Source of the DNA: Desulfobulbus sp.
GTDB lineage: Bacteria > Desulfobacterota > Desulfobulbia > Desulfobulbales > Desulfobulbaceae
Direction of reading: 5' to 3'
Assembly (NCBI GenBank): GCA_028684915.1
Contig: JAQUEZ010000274.1
Location: 1-7,812, forward strand
DNA: 7,812 nucleotides
Both the position numbers and the translations under genes were made by a program. The notes below the pieces were generated by a model, which was not told where the DNA came from, did no database searches, and saw only the letters and a program-made list of their open reading frames with translations. Within the stretch, counting starts at the first letter, position 1. Each line of letters begins with the position of its first letter. This document shows, piece by piece, positions 1 to 5,743 of this stretch.

Positions 1-127
1 AAAAACAACGAGCGAAAAAAGATCAAAAATCGACGAATAATTTACCCCGTCCAACAAGGAAAATGAGCCACTTTTAGTGGCTCCATTAACCCGATCATCC
101 CTGGCTCCTTTAGGGCGGTCAGTGACA
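1..127. mobile_element. Left-hand end of an insertion sequence (IS21-like), truncated by window edge
   Basis: Read on the minus strand from 127 leftwards, this begins TGTCACTGACCGCCC and matches the right-hand window end (from 7686) at 22 of the first 26 positions. After a 1-base gap it matches at 19 of the next 22. Two repeat units ending in GGAGCCA are visible (102-126 and 78-101), followed by a hairpin of GAGCCACT (65-72) and AGTGGCTC (76-83). Known: IS21-family elements start with TG, end with CA and carry several internal repeats near each terminus that bind the transposase. No transposase gene is in view. The family call rests on terminus style only. Confidence 0.72.
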
Positions 128-132
128 TATAC
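128..132. repeat. Target-site duplication TATAC, left copy
   Basis: The five bases directly outside the left IS terminus are TATAC, identical to the five directly outside the right terminus (7681-7685). Short direct repeats of about 4-8 bp are what IS21-type insertion leaves. The sequence is AT-rich, so chance agreement is possible, but its exact position at both inferred termini supports a single insertion event. Confidence 0.65.
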
Positions 133-146
133 CAATGAGGGGAGCC

Positions 147-428
147 ATGAGCACCACTGCTGTTGCCGTAAAAATTGATCCTGACATGAAAGCCCGCATG
201 AAGCGCCTTGCCGTCTCCAGACGTCGCTCAACACACTGGTTGATGAAGGAAGCTATCAGCCAATACGTCGAGCGCGAAGAAAAGCATGAGTCATTCCGAC
301 AAGACGGTATCCGGGCTTGGAACGAATACCAAGTGACCGGTTTACATGTGACACTAGAAGAAGCTGACGCCTGGCTTGCCAAGCTGGAAGAGGGACAGAC
401 CGTGGAACCGCCCAAATGCCACATCTGA
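147..428 (+). CDS. RHH (CopG/ParD-type) antitoxin of a type II toxin-antitoxin pair
   Basis: A 93-aa protein expected to neutralise the toxin encoded next to it and to repress their shared promoter as a DNA-binding dimer. Residues about 4-43 fit a ribbon-helix-helix: a beta strand (TTAVAVKI) followed by two helices ending near SQYVEREE. The C-terminal half is acidic and probably the toxin-binding tail. I start at 147 rather than the upstream in-frame ATG at 135, because the purine run AGGGGAG (138-144), with GAGG six bases before 147, lies between the two and serves only the second. The last 13 bases overlap the toxin gene, which implies translational coupling. The natural promoter appears to lie across the IS, near 7638-7665. 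Family call is firm, exact subfamily is not. Confidence 0.86.
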   Translation: MSTTAVAVKIDPDMKARMKRLAVSRRRSTHWLMKEAISQYVEREEKHESFRQDGIRAWNEYQVTGLHVTLEEADAWLAKLEEGQTVEPPKCHI

Positions 429-706
429 TCTGGGCGCCGTCCGCGTTGCAGGACGTGCAGCGTGTTTATCGGTTTTTGGCAGAAAAGAATATGGACGCCG
501 CTAAGCGAGCGGCAAAAGCCATTCGTGAAGGCGTCAAAATCCTCGCCAACCAGCCGGAAATTGGCCGGCCTGTGGAAGAGATGGAGCCTGAATACAGAGA
601 ATGGCTGATCGATTTTGGCGACAGCGGCTATATCGCGCTGTACCGCTACGATGGCCGCATGGCGGTGATTCTCGCTGTTCGGCACCAAAAAGAGGCTGGT
701 TATTGA
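416..706 (+). CDS. RelE/ParE-family toxin
   Basis: A 96-aa protein of normal length for the RelE/ParE superfamily. It opens with a strand and SALQDVQRVYRFLAEKN helix, has the typical PEIGRPVEEM stretch in the middle, and ends with the YRYDGRMAVILAVRHQKEAGY-type strand-helix seen in ParE-like members. Known for the family: RelE members cut ribosome-bound mRNA and ParE members poison DNA gyrase. The HQKEAGY ending suggests the ParE side, but the target cannot be settled from sequence. It overlaps the upstream antitoxin gene by 13 bases and has no strong ribosome site of its own, as expected for a coupled toxin. It converges on the recombinase gene with a 10-bp gap and no visible terminator between them. 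Confidence 0.88.
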   Translation: MPHLIWAPSALQDVQRVYRFLAEKNMDAAKRAAKAIREGVKILANQPEIGRPVEEMEPEYREWLIDFGDSGYIALYRYDGRMAVILAVRHQKEAGY

Positions 707-716
707 GGAGAGACTC

Positions 717-1265
717 TCATTTCCACAGTTTTTCAAATCGAGCCGGATTGGCGGCGGTATAAATGACCGTGTGCTGAATGTTCCGGTGACCGAGATAATC
801 CTGTATCAAGCGAGTGTCCGCCCCCTGATCGGCCAGGGCAAACCCGCAGGCATGCCGCAACATGTGCGGATGAGCCGGTAAAGCCAATTCCGCTTTCTCC
901 CCATAGCCCCGGATCGCGGCCCAGGCGGTCCGCCGATTCAACGGCGTGCGCCGCTCGCTGACAAAGAACGCATCATGCGGGGGATTCCACCGCCGCCGCT
1001 CTGCCAACCAGCCCTTGATCACTCGGACTTCATCCGTCCGCAGTGGATGCGTCGTCGAGAGCCCTTTCTTCAGCCGGAGCACATGCAGCACCTGGCTTTC
1101 AATGTCCACTTGCGACAGCCGCAAGCCGCAGGCCTCGGACACCCGCAACCCGTGCCGGAACATCAACAGTAACAAGCACCGGTCGCGGGTCTCGTTGCGA
1201 CTCCCTTTCACCGCCGCTATCAGTTTGCCGACCTCCGCTGCCACCAGGTGTTTTCGTTCAATCAT
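717..1265 (-). CDS. Short tyrosine recombinase (integrase/FimB-like catalytic domain)
   Basis: A 182-aa site-specific recombinase that is essentially only the catalytic domain. All expected residues are present: Arg41 (HGLRVSEACGL), Lys66/67 (RLKKG), His134 and Arg137 (HPHMLRHACG), His160 (YLGHRN) and the nucleophile Tyr169 (HTVIYTA). Phage integrases and XerC/D are about 300 aa or longer because of an N-terminal core-binding domain that is missing here. An in-frame stop lies three codons upstream of the ATG (1275-1277), so this is not a mis-called start. FimB-type invertases of about 200 aa show that such short forms can work. No strong ribosome site is visible. Possible roles are plasmid multimer resolution, inversion, or movement of the adjacent AT-rich island; the sequence does not decide. 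Confidence 0.88.
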   Translation of the reverse strand: MIERKHLVAAEVGKLIAAVKGSRNETRDRCLLLLMFRHGLRVSEACGLRLSQVDIESQVLHVLRLKKGLSTTHPLRTDEVRVIKGWLAERRRWNPPHDAFFVSERRTPLNRRTAWAAIRGYGEKAELALPAHPHMLRHACGFALADQGADTRLIQDYLGHRNIQHTVIYTAANPARFEKLWK

Positions 1266-1350
1266 CGTTTTGTCTCATGTTGGAGTTAACCGCCGTGCCG
1301 CAATCCTGCCCAACTCCGCCTTTCAGTAACGCGTCCATCTTTGCATTTGG

Positions 1351-1371
1351 GACAAAATAATCTATTTTGTC
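1351..1371. repeat. 9-bp inverted repeat upstream of the recombinase gene
   Basis: GACAAAATA (1351-1359) and TATTTTGTC (1363-1371) are perfect inverted arms around a 3-bp centre. The right arm continues as TTTTGTCTAATGT (1365-1377), matched at 12 of 13 bases in direct orientation by TTTTGTCTCATGT (1268-1280), which abuts the recombinase start. It sits where the sequence changes from mixed to strongly AT-rich. It could be a recombinase core site with an arm-type site, or an operator of the recombinase promoter. Confidence 0.4.
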
Positions 1372-1538
1372 TAATGTCTCATGTGCGTTGGGTTTTTATG
1401 TGACGGAAATTCTAATATTTCATCAAGGAGGAATGAATTATTGCGAACAAGTTTGGTATATTGTAGGTTTTCTGAAGAGTAATGTAAAAGACATGGTTTT
1501 AGCAAAAAACCGAAATAAATTATGCAAAAAACACGAAA

Positions 1539-1964
1539 ATGAACAGTATATATTTTATAAAAATAATATTTGCAATAATTGCTTTTATATTGTTGCTAGT
1601 AGTTGCTTCAGGTAGAAACAATGGATACCTATCAATAGGGCTCTTATTTATAAGTTGCTATTTACATGTGCTTGCTGCACCTATATATAAAATACAAAAA
1701 AATATATATTTTTTTTATTTAATCTTAATTTATCAAATAACACGTTCTGGTAAAACAATCAGTATTCTCATATCTATAATTTTACCAATAAATTTTCAAA
1801 TTGCCATCTTTGATGGTATGTCTATAAATTCTATAATTTTATTGTCATCAATCTTTCAATTAATACTTAGCTGTTTCCCACCATTGATAATTTATCTTAT
1901 GATACCAAGTAAAGTTTTTGATAATCAGAAAAAATTAAGTGCAATTAATATAAATAAAGAATAA
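1539..1964 (+). CDS. Hypothetical polytopic membrane protein
   Basis: A 141-aa protein that I do not recognise. It is strongly hydrophobic, with about four or five membrane segments: residues about 7-24, 28-47, 54-66, 74-92 and 96-123. A short polar tail rich in Lys and Asn follows (FDNQKKLSAININKE). The hydrophobic start favours this ATG, although no good ribosome site precedes it. AT-rich codon use is shared with the next gene, 98 bp downstream on the same strand. The pair could be expressed together. No catalytic motif is visible. A role in exclusion, defence or membrane stress would be a guess from context only. Confidence 0.55.
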   Translation: MNSIYFIKIIFAIIAFILLLVVASGRNNGYLSIGLLFISCYLHVLAAPIYKIQKNIYFFYLILIYQITRSGKTISILISIILPINFQIAIFDGMSINSIILLSSIFQLILSCFPPLIIYLMIPSKVFDNQKKLSAININKE

Positions 1965-2062
1965 TAGTATCAATTATTAAAATAAATCCATGCATCATAC
2001 AATAAATGTGATTTAAAATATTACAGCATATTAATGTCTAATTATATATTCATAATGTAATA

Positions 2063-2494
2063 ATGATTATTGATCAAAAATATATTGCATATATTGCTAT
2101 ATTTAGCGCTATATTATCAACGATATTAACCATTATCAAAATATACGATAAATGGACATCAAGAAGAAGAATTGAAATAACTTGCTACTTCAATGGAATA
2201 CCGGAGGTTGGAAATGATGTTATAATAAGAAATATTTCAGACAAACAGCTAATAGTTACATACTGGAGGCTCAGCTTTTGCAAGAGAAATTATCTTAAAT
2301 GGATAGAATATAAAACAGAAGAGCCTAATGAAGATGCTTGTGACATTATCATACCACCTCACTCAACCAAGAAATTGAACTTTAGCGAGGAAAGATATTT
2401 TGATTGGAGTTTTAATAAAACAAAAGATAGAAGAGTATTTTTCAAATTATTCATTGCTGGCAAGTGTAACCCTCTAGTTAAAGCAATTAACTAG
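2063..2494 (+). CDS. Hypothetical protein, one N-terminal TM segment plus soluble domain
   Basis: A 143-aa protein that I do not recognise. Residues about 7-28 (IAYIAIFSAILSTILTIIKI) form one membrane segment, followed by a basic WTSRRR that should stay in the cytoplasm under the positive-inside rule. The remaining ~105 residues alternate strands and polar turns (IEITCYF, DVIIRNIS, QLIVTYWRLSF, STKKLNF, RRVFFKLFI), which looks like a small beta-sandwich. This resembles the layout of many orphan membrane-anchored proteins on mobile DNA. The start has no clear ribosome site. It is the second gene of the AT-rich island and shares its composition. Function unknown. Confidence 0.6.
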   Translation: MIIDQKYIAYIAIFSAILSTILTIIKIYDKWTSRRRIEITCYFNGIPEVGNDVIIRNISDKQLIVTYWRLSFCKRNYLKWIEYKTEEPNEDACDIIIPPHSTKKLNFSEERYFDWSFNKTKDRRVFFKLFIAGKCNPLVKAIN

Positions 2495-2663
2495 AATGCA
2501 TCTATTTAACTCCCCTAATTTTTCGTGGGGTTGTAAACGGGCAAGCATGTTGTTAACCGGGGGTACCGTCCCCTCCCACAAGTTTTTTGGTATTTTATCG
2601 TCCTTAGAAGCACACTCAACGACAGGGTTAGCTTACAATTTCGTCCGTTTCGTGAACTGACCC
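2495..2663. other. Intergenic region between convergent island and mobilization genes
   Basis: No gene is seen. Two GC-rich inverted elements are present: CCCC (2513-2516) with GGGG (2527-2530), and GGGGG (2559-2563) with CCCC (2570-2573), the latter followed after nine bases by a T run at 2583-2588. Either could weakly terminate plus-strand transcription of the island. The composition returns to the plasmid average here, marking the right island edge. Confidence 0.35.
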
Positions 2664-3191
2664 CTAGTACCCGTCAATAACCATCCACACCCCGCTCTTG
2701 TCGCCAAATTCACCGGCCCTGCGGTCCACCTTTACGCACAAGCGTTTTACCGATCCGCAGTTGGTTAGCTTCGCCTTTCCCGCCTTTTCCTCCCATTGCG
2801 CCGCTTGGTTTTCAAGCTCGATCAACTCGGCCTGTTTGAGACCGACGTACCAATTGAGGCCAGTAACGGTCAAAACAGCCACCAGGAGCGCAAGCGCCAA
2901 GGGGTAGGCTGCCTGCACCAGTGTCTTTTTTTGTATTGCGCTGGCGACCTCCTGGGCTTTTTTGTGCATCTCTTCAAGCGCGCTTGCAACCTTCATAGCT
3001 TCGCTGTTGGTTTCAGCAAAGGCTCTTCTCGCCTCTTTTCCTATCTCCTCACCTGCGGCCTGCTGGATGGCCGGTACAACGCCTGCTATCGTTTTGACGG
3101 CACCGGCCAACGCTTTCAACTGTGTGGCGTTAGCCGCGTTCTGCTCCTCTGCGGTATCTATCAACACCGCGATCAATTTTTTTTCATCCAT
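2664..3191 (-). CDS. Putative mobilization accessory protein with one TM segment (MobB-like)
   Basis: A 175-aa protein encoded directly after the relaxase in the same operon. Its ribosome site (GGAGG) overlaps the relaxase stop, and only 14 bases separate the genes. The N-terminal ~90 residues are alpha-helical, rich in Ala, Glu and Gln, and probably coiled coil. One membrane segment follows at about 93-113 (QAAYPLALALLVAVLTVTGL), then a polar C-terminal part with a Cys-bearing stretch (CGSVKRLCVKVD) and a terminal VIDGY. Known: IncQ MobB has a membrane segment and helps couple the relaxosome to the secretion channel. The equivalence here rests on position and architecture, not on recognised sequence identity. 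Confidence 0.65.
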   Translation of the reverse strand: MDEKKLIAVLIDTAEEQNAANATQLKALAGAVKTIAGVVPAIQQAAGEEIGKEARRAFAETNSEAMKVASALEEMHKKAQEVASAIQKKTLVQAAYPLALALLVAVLTVTGLNWYVGLKQAELIELENQAAQWEEKAGKAKLTNCGSVKRLCVKVDRRAGEFGDKSGVWMVIDGY

Positions 3192-3205
3192 CTGGGCTTG
3201 GCCTC

Positions 3206-4102
3206 CTATCGGCTAAATCCACGATCGTTGTTTTTGTGGTTTCGGTCGCGCTCCTGCATTTTTTCCATTTCTTCCAGCTTCCTGATTGCGGCTTTTTCCA
3301 ATTCCTCCTGTTCAAGCACTTTATTTCTCCGAACTCCATCAACGACCCCGCAGAGGTACCCCCGCACCTCCACATGGTCGGCAGCTCTTACCCGTTCGGT
3401 CTCGGCTGCCCGGTGTTCCAGCAGAATTTCTCGGTCCTGATCGGTGAGCTTGCTAACCCCTATCGCACCCAAGTGAGTTTCAGGATTGCGGTCAAGACCT
3501 TGAGCGTCGAGGGTTCGATGGTCTACCCTCGCATCGTGACCGTGCTGCTCAAGGTGGGCGTTTTGCAGGTCAGCCCATAGCTTGCGTGTGGACTGTAAGC
3601 GTTCCTCGGTGCCGGCACTATCCTTACGGCACCCGCCCCGCTCCGGTGCCTTGGCGTTATACCTTTTGAAATATTGTTCAGGATCACGGTCAACACCGTC
3701 CATCGTTCGCTCACTATACATGATGTGGGCGTGGGGCTGCTCTTCCCCTTCCAATGCCGCCCGTGGCGTATGTATCGCCCACTGGCAAGCGTGTTTTTCG
3801 CCTATTTCTTTTTTAACAAAATCTTCAACCAATTCGCGCCGCTGGTCAGGTGTAAGCTCTCTTGGTAATGCAATTTCTATTTCTCGATATGTGGCACCGT
3901 TGACCCGTTCAAATTCATCGGCTGCTTTCCAGAAGTATGCCGGGGCATGTTCAGCCCACTTTGGCATGTTTTCCGCTCCTGCTGCCTCTAAATCCTCTTG
4001 GCGTTTGTTGTCGCTATATTTGCCTTCTCTGGCTATGTATTCGGCGTGTGGTCCGGCCTTGCCCTTGCCTCCTACCTTTACCGTGCAATGGTATGATGCC
4101 AT
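3206..4102 (-). CDS. mobA: MobA/MobL-family relaxase (MOBQ)
   Basis: Nicks one DNA strand at oriT and stays bound to its 5' end to lead it into a recipient. The 298-aa protein opens MASYHCTVKVGGKGKAG, as MobA/MobL proteins do. Tyr22 (HAEYIAREG) is the likely nucleophile. His111 with His124 and His126 (QPHAHIMYSER) form the metal-binding triad, and Glu74/Glu76 lie in the conserved REIEIALP strand. The C-terminus (about 265-290) is a charged coiled coil. The start at 4102 has AAGGA ten bases upstream (4113-4117). A longer in-frame start at 4150 would run the coding region up to the oriT hairpin and is rejected. RSF1010 MobA is much longer because it is fused to a primase. No primase domain is present here, so strand replacement must use host or other enzymes. 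Confidence 0.93.
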   Translation of the reverse strand: MASYHCTVKVGGKGKAGPHAEYIAREGKYSDNKRQEDLEAAGAENMPKWAEHAPAYFWKAADEFERVNGATYREIEIALPRELTPDQRRELVEDFVKKEIGEKHACQWAIHTPRAALEGEEQPHAHIMYSERTMDGVDRDPEQYFKRYNAKAPERGGCRKDSAGTEERLQSTRKLWADLQNAHLEQHGHDARVDHRTLDAQGLDRNPETHLGAIGVSKLTDQDREILLEHRAAETERVRAADHVEVRGYLCGVVDGVRRNKVLEQEELEKAAIRKLEEMEKMQERDRNHKNNDRGFSR

Positions 4103-4150
4103 TTTTCTTTTTTCCTTGGAGTCTGTCGCTGTTCGCGTCGCAGACCGCAC

Positions 4151-4190
4151 TGTTTCTCGCGAAGCAGAGAAACAACTAAGTGCGCCCTCC
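4151..4190 (+). other. oriT, IncQ/RSF1010 type
   Basis: TGTTTCTC (4151-4158) and GAGAAACA (4167-4174) form a perfect 8-bp hairpin with an 8-base loop. Three bases later comes TAAGTGCGCCCTCC (4177-4190). This matches the layout and core of the RSF1010/R1162 oriT: an inverted repeat with GTTTCTC/GAGAAAC arms next to the nick region TAARTGCGCCCTCC. By that model the nick falls between 4184 and 4185 on the plus strand. The site lies between the divergent relaxase and TraD/MobC-like genes, as in IncQ plasmids. On this polarity the relaxase gene would enter the recipient last. Confidence 0.9.
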
Positions 4191-4328
4191 TAATTACCAT
4201 CAGGAGGTACCTTACCACCGAGACCACAGATGGTCCATAAAAAATAAGCTTGCATTTACCCATGAAAACGGCAAAATATAGAAACAACCGCCGCACAAAA
4301 AAACGACCAAACAAGGAGTGATTACGCC
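4186..4328. promoter_or_regulatory. Divergent regulatory region between oriT and the TraD-like gene
   Basis: A 6-bp inverted repeat, CCTCCT (4186-4191) and AGGAGG (4202-4207), abuts the predicted nick site. A second, GACCA/TGGTC (4222-4226, 4231-4235), lies further right. The plus-strand gene has AAGGAG at 4313-4318, ten bases from its ATG. In IncQ plasmids the promoters around oriT are repressed by the Mob proteins that bind there, and the same is likely here. No promoter hexamers match well enough to call. Confidence 0.4.
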
Positions 4329-4793
4329 ATGGAAAAAGAAAAAACAAACTGGATTGAAAACCGGATAACATATATCAAGGGTTTGAAGACTCCAACAGAA
4401 CAACAAAAAATGCTGGTTCTTTTGGTTGAAAAAACCGACAGAACACCACAAGAAGAAAAATATCTAACGGCTCTCATCCGTGCTGAAAAAGCCAACGAAA
4501 GAGCAGCTAAAGCCAGAACCGCCGCTGCTACACTCATCAACGATGACAAAAAAAAGGCCAAAGAAGCTGAACGGAAAGAAAGAACGCACCGGCTCATCCA
4601 GCAGGGTGTACTTTTTGACCTAGCAAAACTTGAAGATCGGAGTCATGCCGAGCTATTGGGAATACTGCTTGCAGCCGCCACGATTGAAGATGCTGAGAGG
4701 CGGAAAAACTGGAGAGAAAAAGGCGAGGCAAAGCTAAAAGAATTGAGCGTTAAAACTGCTCTTGAAAGGGGCGAAGGTGTTACATCTTATTGA
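4329..4793 (+). CDS. TraD/MobC-like relaxosome accessory protein
   Basis: A 154-aa, very charged, helical protein. The segment at about 82-114 (RKERTHRLIQQGVLFDLAKL then EDRSHAELLGILL) is the signature of the short TraD family, the small relaxosome proteins beside MobA/MobL-type relaxases. These are distinct from the large TraD coupling ATPase. The preceding ~80 residues are Lys/Glu-rich helix, longer than in the minimal ~70-aa members. It is transcribed away from the relaxase across oriT, exactly where IncQ plasmids carry mobC, so it probably binds oriT and helps open the strands at the nick. AAGGAG ten bases upstream sets the start. Confidence 0.82.
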   Translation: MEKEKTNWIENRITYIKGLKTPTEQQKMLVLLVEKTDRTPQEEKYLTALIRAEKANERAAKARTAAATLINDDKKKAKEAERKERTHRLIQQGVLFDLAKLEDRSHAELLGILLAAATIEDAERRKNWREKGEAKLKELSVKTALERGEGVTSY

Positions 4794-4814
4794 CCAGGGC
4801 GAGGTGGAACCCTA

Positions 4815-4836
4815 GAAAGTTAAGCCATAAACTTTC
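4815..4836. repeat. 7-bp inverted repeat after the TraD-like gene
   Basis: GAAAGTT (4815-4821) and AACTTTC (4830-4836) flank an 8-base loop, 21 bp past the stop, in the gap between convergent genes. No T run follows on either strand, so it is at most a weak or factor-assisted terminator. Confidence 0.3.
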
Positions 4837-4897
4837 GGATTGAACTCTTGGAAATTAAAAATTAATAAATCCGTATGCAAGACAATGGAGCAAAGGC

Positions 4898-5224
4898 TTA
4901 CTTGGGCATTCCGAGATGCGTTAGAATAGCGTCTTCAACCGCTCGCATATCTTCTTTGGACAAACAGCCAAGTTGATTTTTAAGTCGGGATTTGTCCGCT
5001 GCCATGATTTGATCGGCCAAGGCTTTCCCCTTCTTTCCGGCCATCGTCACCAAAGCTTCACCGGGATACTGACGGCTGGTATTGCTTGTCAACGGCACAA
5101 CAACAACCCTCGACAAGTGCCGGTTCGCCGCGTCGTTACTGACAATGACTGCGGGCCGGGTCTTACGGATCTCGCTCCCCACCGCCGGATCGAATTCCAC
5201 CCACCAAACCTCACCGCGTTTCAT
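4898..5224 (-). CDS. PemK/MazF-family toxin
   Basis: A 108-aa endoribonuclease toxin of normal family length. It begins with the classic MKRGEVWWVEFDPAVGSEIR, then KTRPAVIVSND and VVVVPLTSN. Arg23 and Thr46 sit where the catalytic Arg and Thr of MazF lie. The family cuts single-stranded mRNA at short sequence-specific sites, arresting growth when the antitoxin is lost. The cut site cannot be read from sequence. I start at the ATG whose product matches the family N-terminus (5224). A longer open frame to 5332 runs back over the antitoxin gene in another frame and is rejected. The gene overlaps the antitoxin by 14 bases, and a GGAG lies about ten bases upstream inside it. Confidence 0.92.
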   Translation of the reverse strand: MKRGEVWWVEFDPAVGSEIRKTRPAVIVSNDAANRHLSRVVVVPLTSNTSRQYPGEALVTMAGKKGKALADQIMAADKSRLKNQLGCLSKEDMRAVEDAILTHLGMPK

Positions 5225-5441
5225 GGGCCATATCTCCAGCCAGACCGTTGCACCACTCCTGCGCCTCAGCCTCTCGTTCATGGTCGGCGGCCATTGCCTC
5301 GTATCCGGCTTCAAGAGCCGTATCCAGCACATGCGGCCTCAACAGGTCTTCAATGAATTGACTCATTTTTCGTTTACCTATCCTTCGATACAGTCCGTCA
5401 TAGACCGCTTCATCAAGGGTAATGGTCATTCGTTTATGCAT
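5211..5441 (-). CDS. RHH antitoxin partner of the MazF/PemK toxin
   Basis: A 76-aa protein. Residues 4-36 (RMTITLDEAVYDGLYRR, then the IGKRKMSQFIEDLLRP helix) form a ribbon-helix-helix DNA-binding unit of the MetJ/Arc type. Residues 40-76 are acidic (AADHEREAEAQEW) and should wrap the toxin. Known: many MazF toxins pair with AbrB-fold MazE, whereas this one pairs with an RHH antitoxin, a common alternative. The start at 5441 has the purine run AAGGGGGAG immediately upstream. A 24-bp palindrome lies 15 bp before the start and is the likely operator, giving autorepression. Together with the toxin it forms a plasmid addiction module. Confidence 0.87.
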   Translation of the reverse strand: MHKRMTITLDEAVYDGLYRRIGKRKMSQFIEDLLRPHVLDTALEAGYEAMAADHEREAEAQEWCNGLAGDMAHETR

Positions 5442-5455
5442 AGCTCCCCCTTATT

Positions 5456-5479
5456 TACACGTTATGCGCATAACGTGTA
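5456..5479. promoter_or_regulatory. Perfect 24-bp palindrome, likely TA operator
   Basis: Positions 5456-5467 and 5468-5479 are exact reverse complements (half-site TACACGTTATGC). It lies between the candidate -10 element and the ribosome site of the RHH antitoxin, where bound antitoxin or antitoxin-toxin complex would block transcription. Confidence 0.75.
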
Positions 5480-5507
5480 TGCTAAAACCGTTCTGCTCAG
5501 AAAGCAA
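5479..5507 (-). promoter_or_regulatory. Candidate promoter of the MazF-type TA operon
   Basis: On the minus strand TTGCTT (5502-5507) and TAGCAT (5479-5484) are spaced by 17 bases. The matches to consensus are 3/6 and 4/6, so it is modest. Its -10 abuts the 24-bp palindrome, which fits autoregulation. Confidence 0.4.
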
Positions 5508-5705
5508 GATTTTTCTCTCTGCCGCGCTGTAGACGATTTTAAGCTTAATCCATCCCCACCTATGCGTTCGGTTTGGAAATGTAGCCCTAAAGAGCACAGG
5601 CTGGTTGTTGGTGGCATTGAAAGGGAAGGCTGGTCAGGAGGAACGGCGTTTAAAAAGAGGAGTATTTGTTCCCTTTTCAAGGAAGCAGTTATTTGTTGTT
5701 TCCGA

Positions 5706-5727
5706 CTGCCGTCAGGCAGCAATTTTT
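5706..5727 (+). terminator. Short intrinsic-terminator-like hairpin
   Basis: CTGCC (5706-5710), loop GTCA, GGCAG (5715-5719), then CAATTTTT. The stem has five pairs, mostly G-C, followed by five Ts. It acts on the plus strand, where no upstream gene is recognised closer than the one ending at 4793. Confidence 0.45.
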
Positions 5728-5743
5728 AAATCTACCCATCGTT

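Larger units (their letters stand above)
1360..2510. other. AT-rich accessory island
   Basis: Base composition drops abruptly to very AT-rich from about 1360 to 2510, with genes rich in ATA and AAA codons, while the plasmid on both sides is balanced to GC-rich. This suggests foreign cargo. The island lies between the recombinase gene and the mobilization operon and carries two small membrane-protein genes. The stretch 1372-1538 has no gene I trust. It holds a short open frame from 1433 with an AAGGAGG only one base before its ATG, which overlaps the next gene by 77 bases. No long flanking repeats or transposase were found. Confidence 0.6.

Noticed and set aside
1367..1615. 82-aa open frame on the plus strand (or its 60-aa form from 1433)
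   Set aside because: The AAGGAGG is only one base before the ATG at 1433, the composition is not protein-like, and it overlaps the membrane-protein gene by 77 bases in another frame.
2553..2560. GTTAACC as an integron attC/attI core
   Set aside because: It does not fit GTTRRRY, no attC fold is present, and the recombinase is not IntI-like in length.
4103..4150. 16-residue N-terminal extension of the relaxase
   Set aside because: It would extend the coding region up to the oriT hairpin, whereas 4102 has a ribosome site and gives the family N-terminus.
3582..4193. Long plus-strand open frames opposite the relaxase and other genes
   Set aside because: They mirror well-supported genes on the other strand and show no domain of their own.
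5225..5332. 36-residue N-terminal extension of the MazF-type toxin
   Set aside because: It lies entirely within the antitoxin gene in another frame. The MKRGEVWW start is the family norm.
5462..5722. 86-aa open frame on the minus strand
   Set aside because: It runs through the candidate promoter and the 24-bp palindrome of the TA operon, has no ribosome site or recognisable domain, and covers a plus-strand terminator hairpin.
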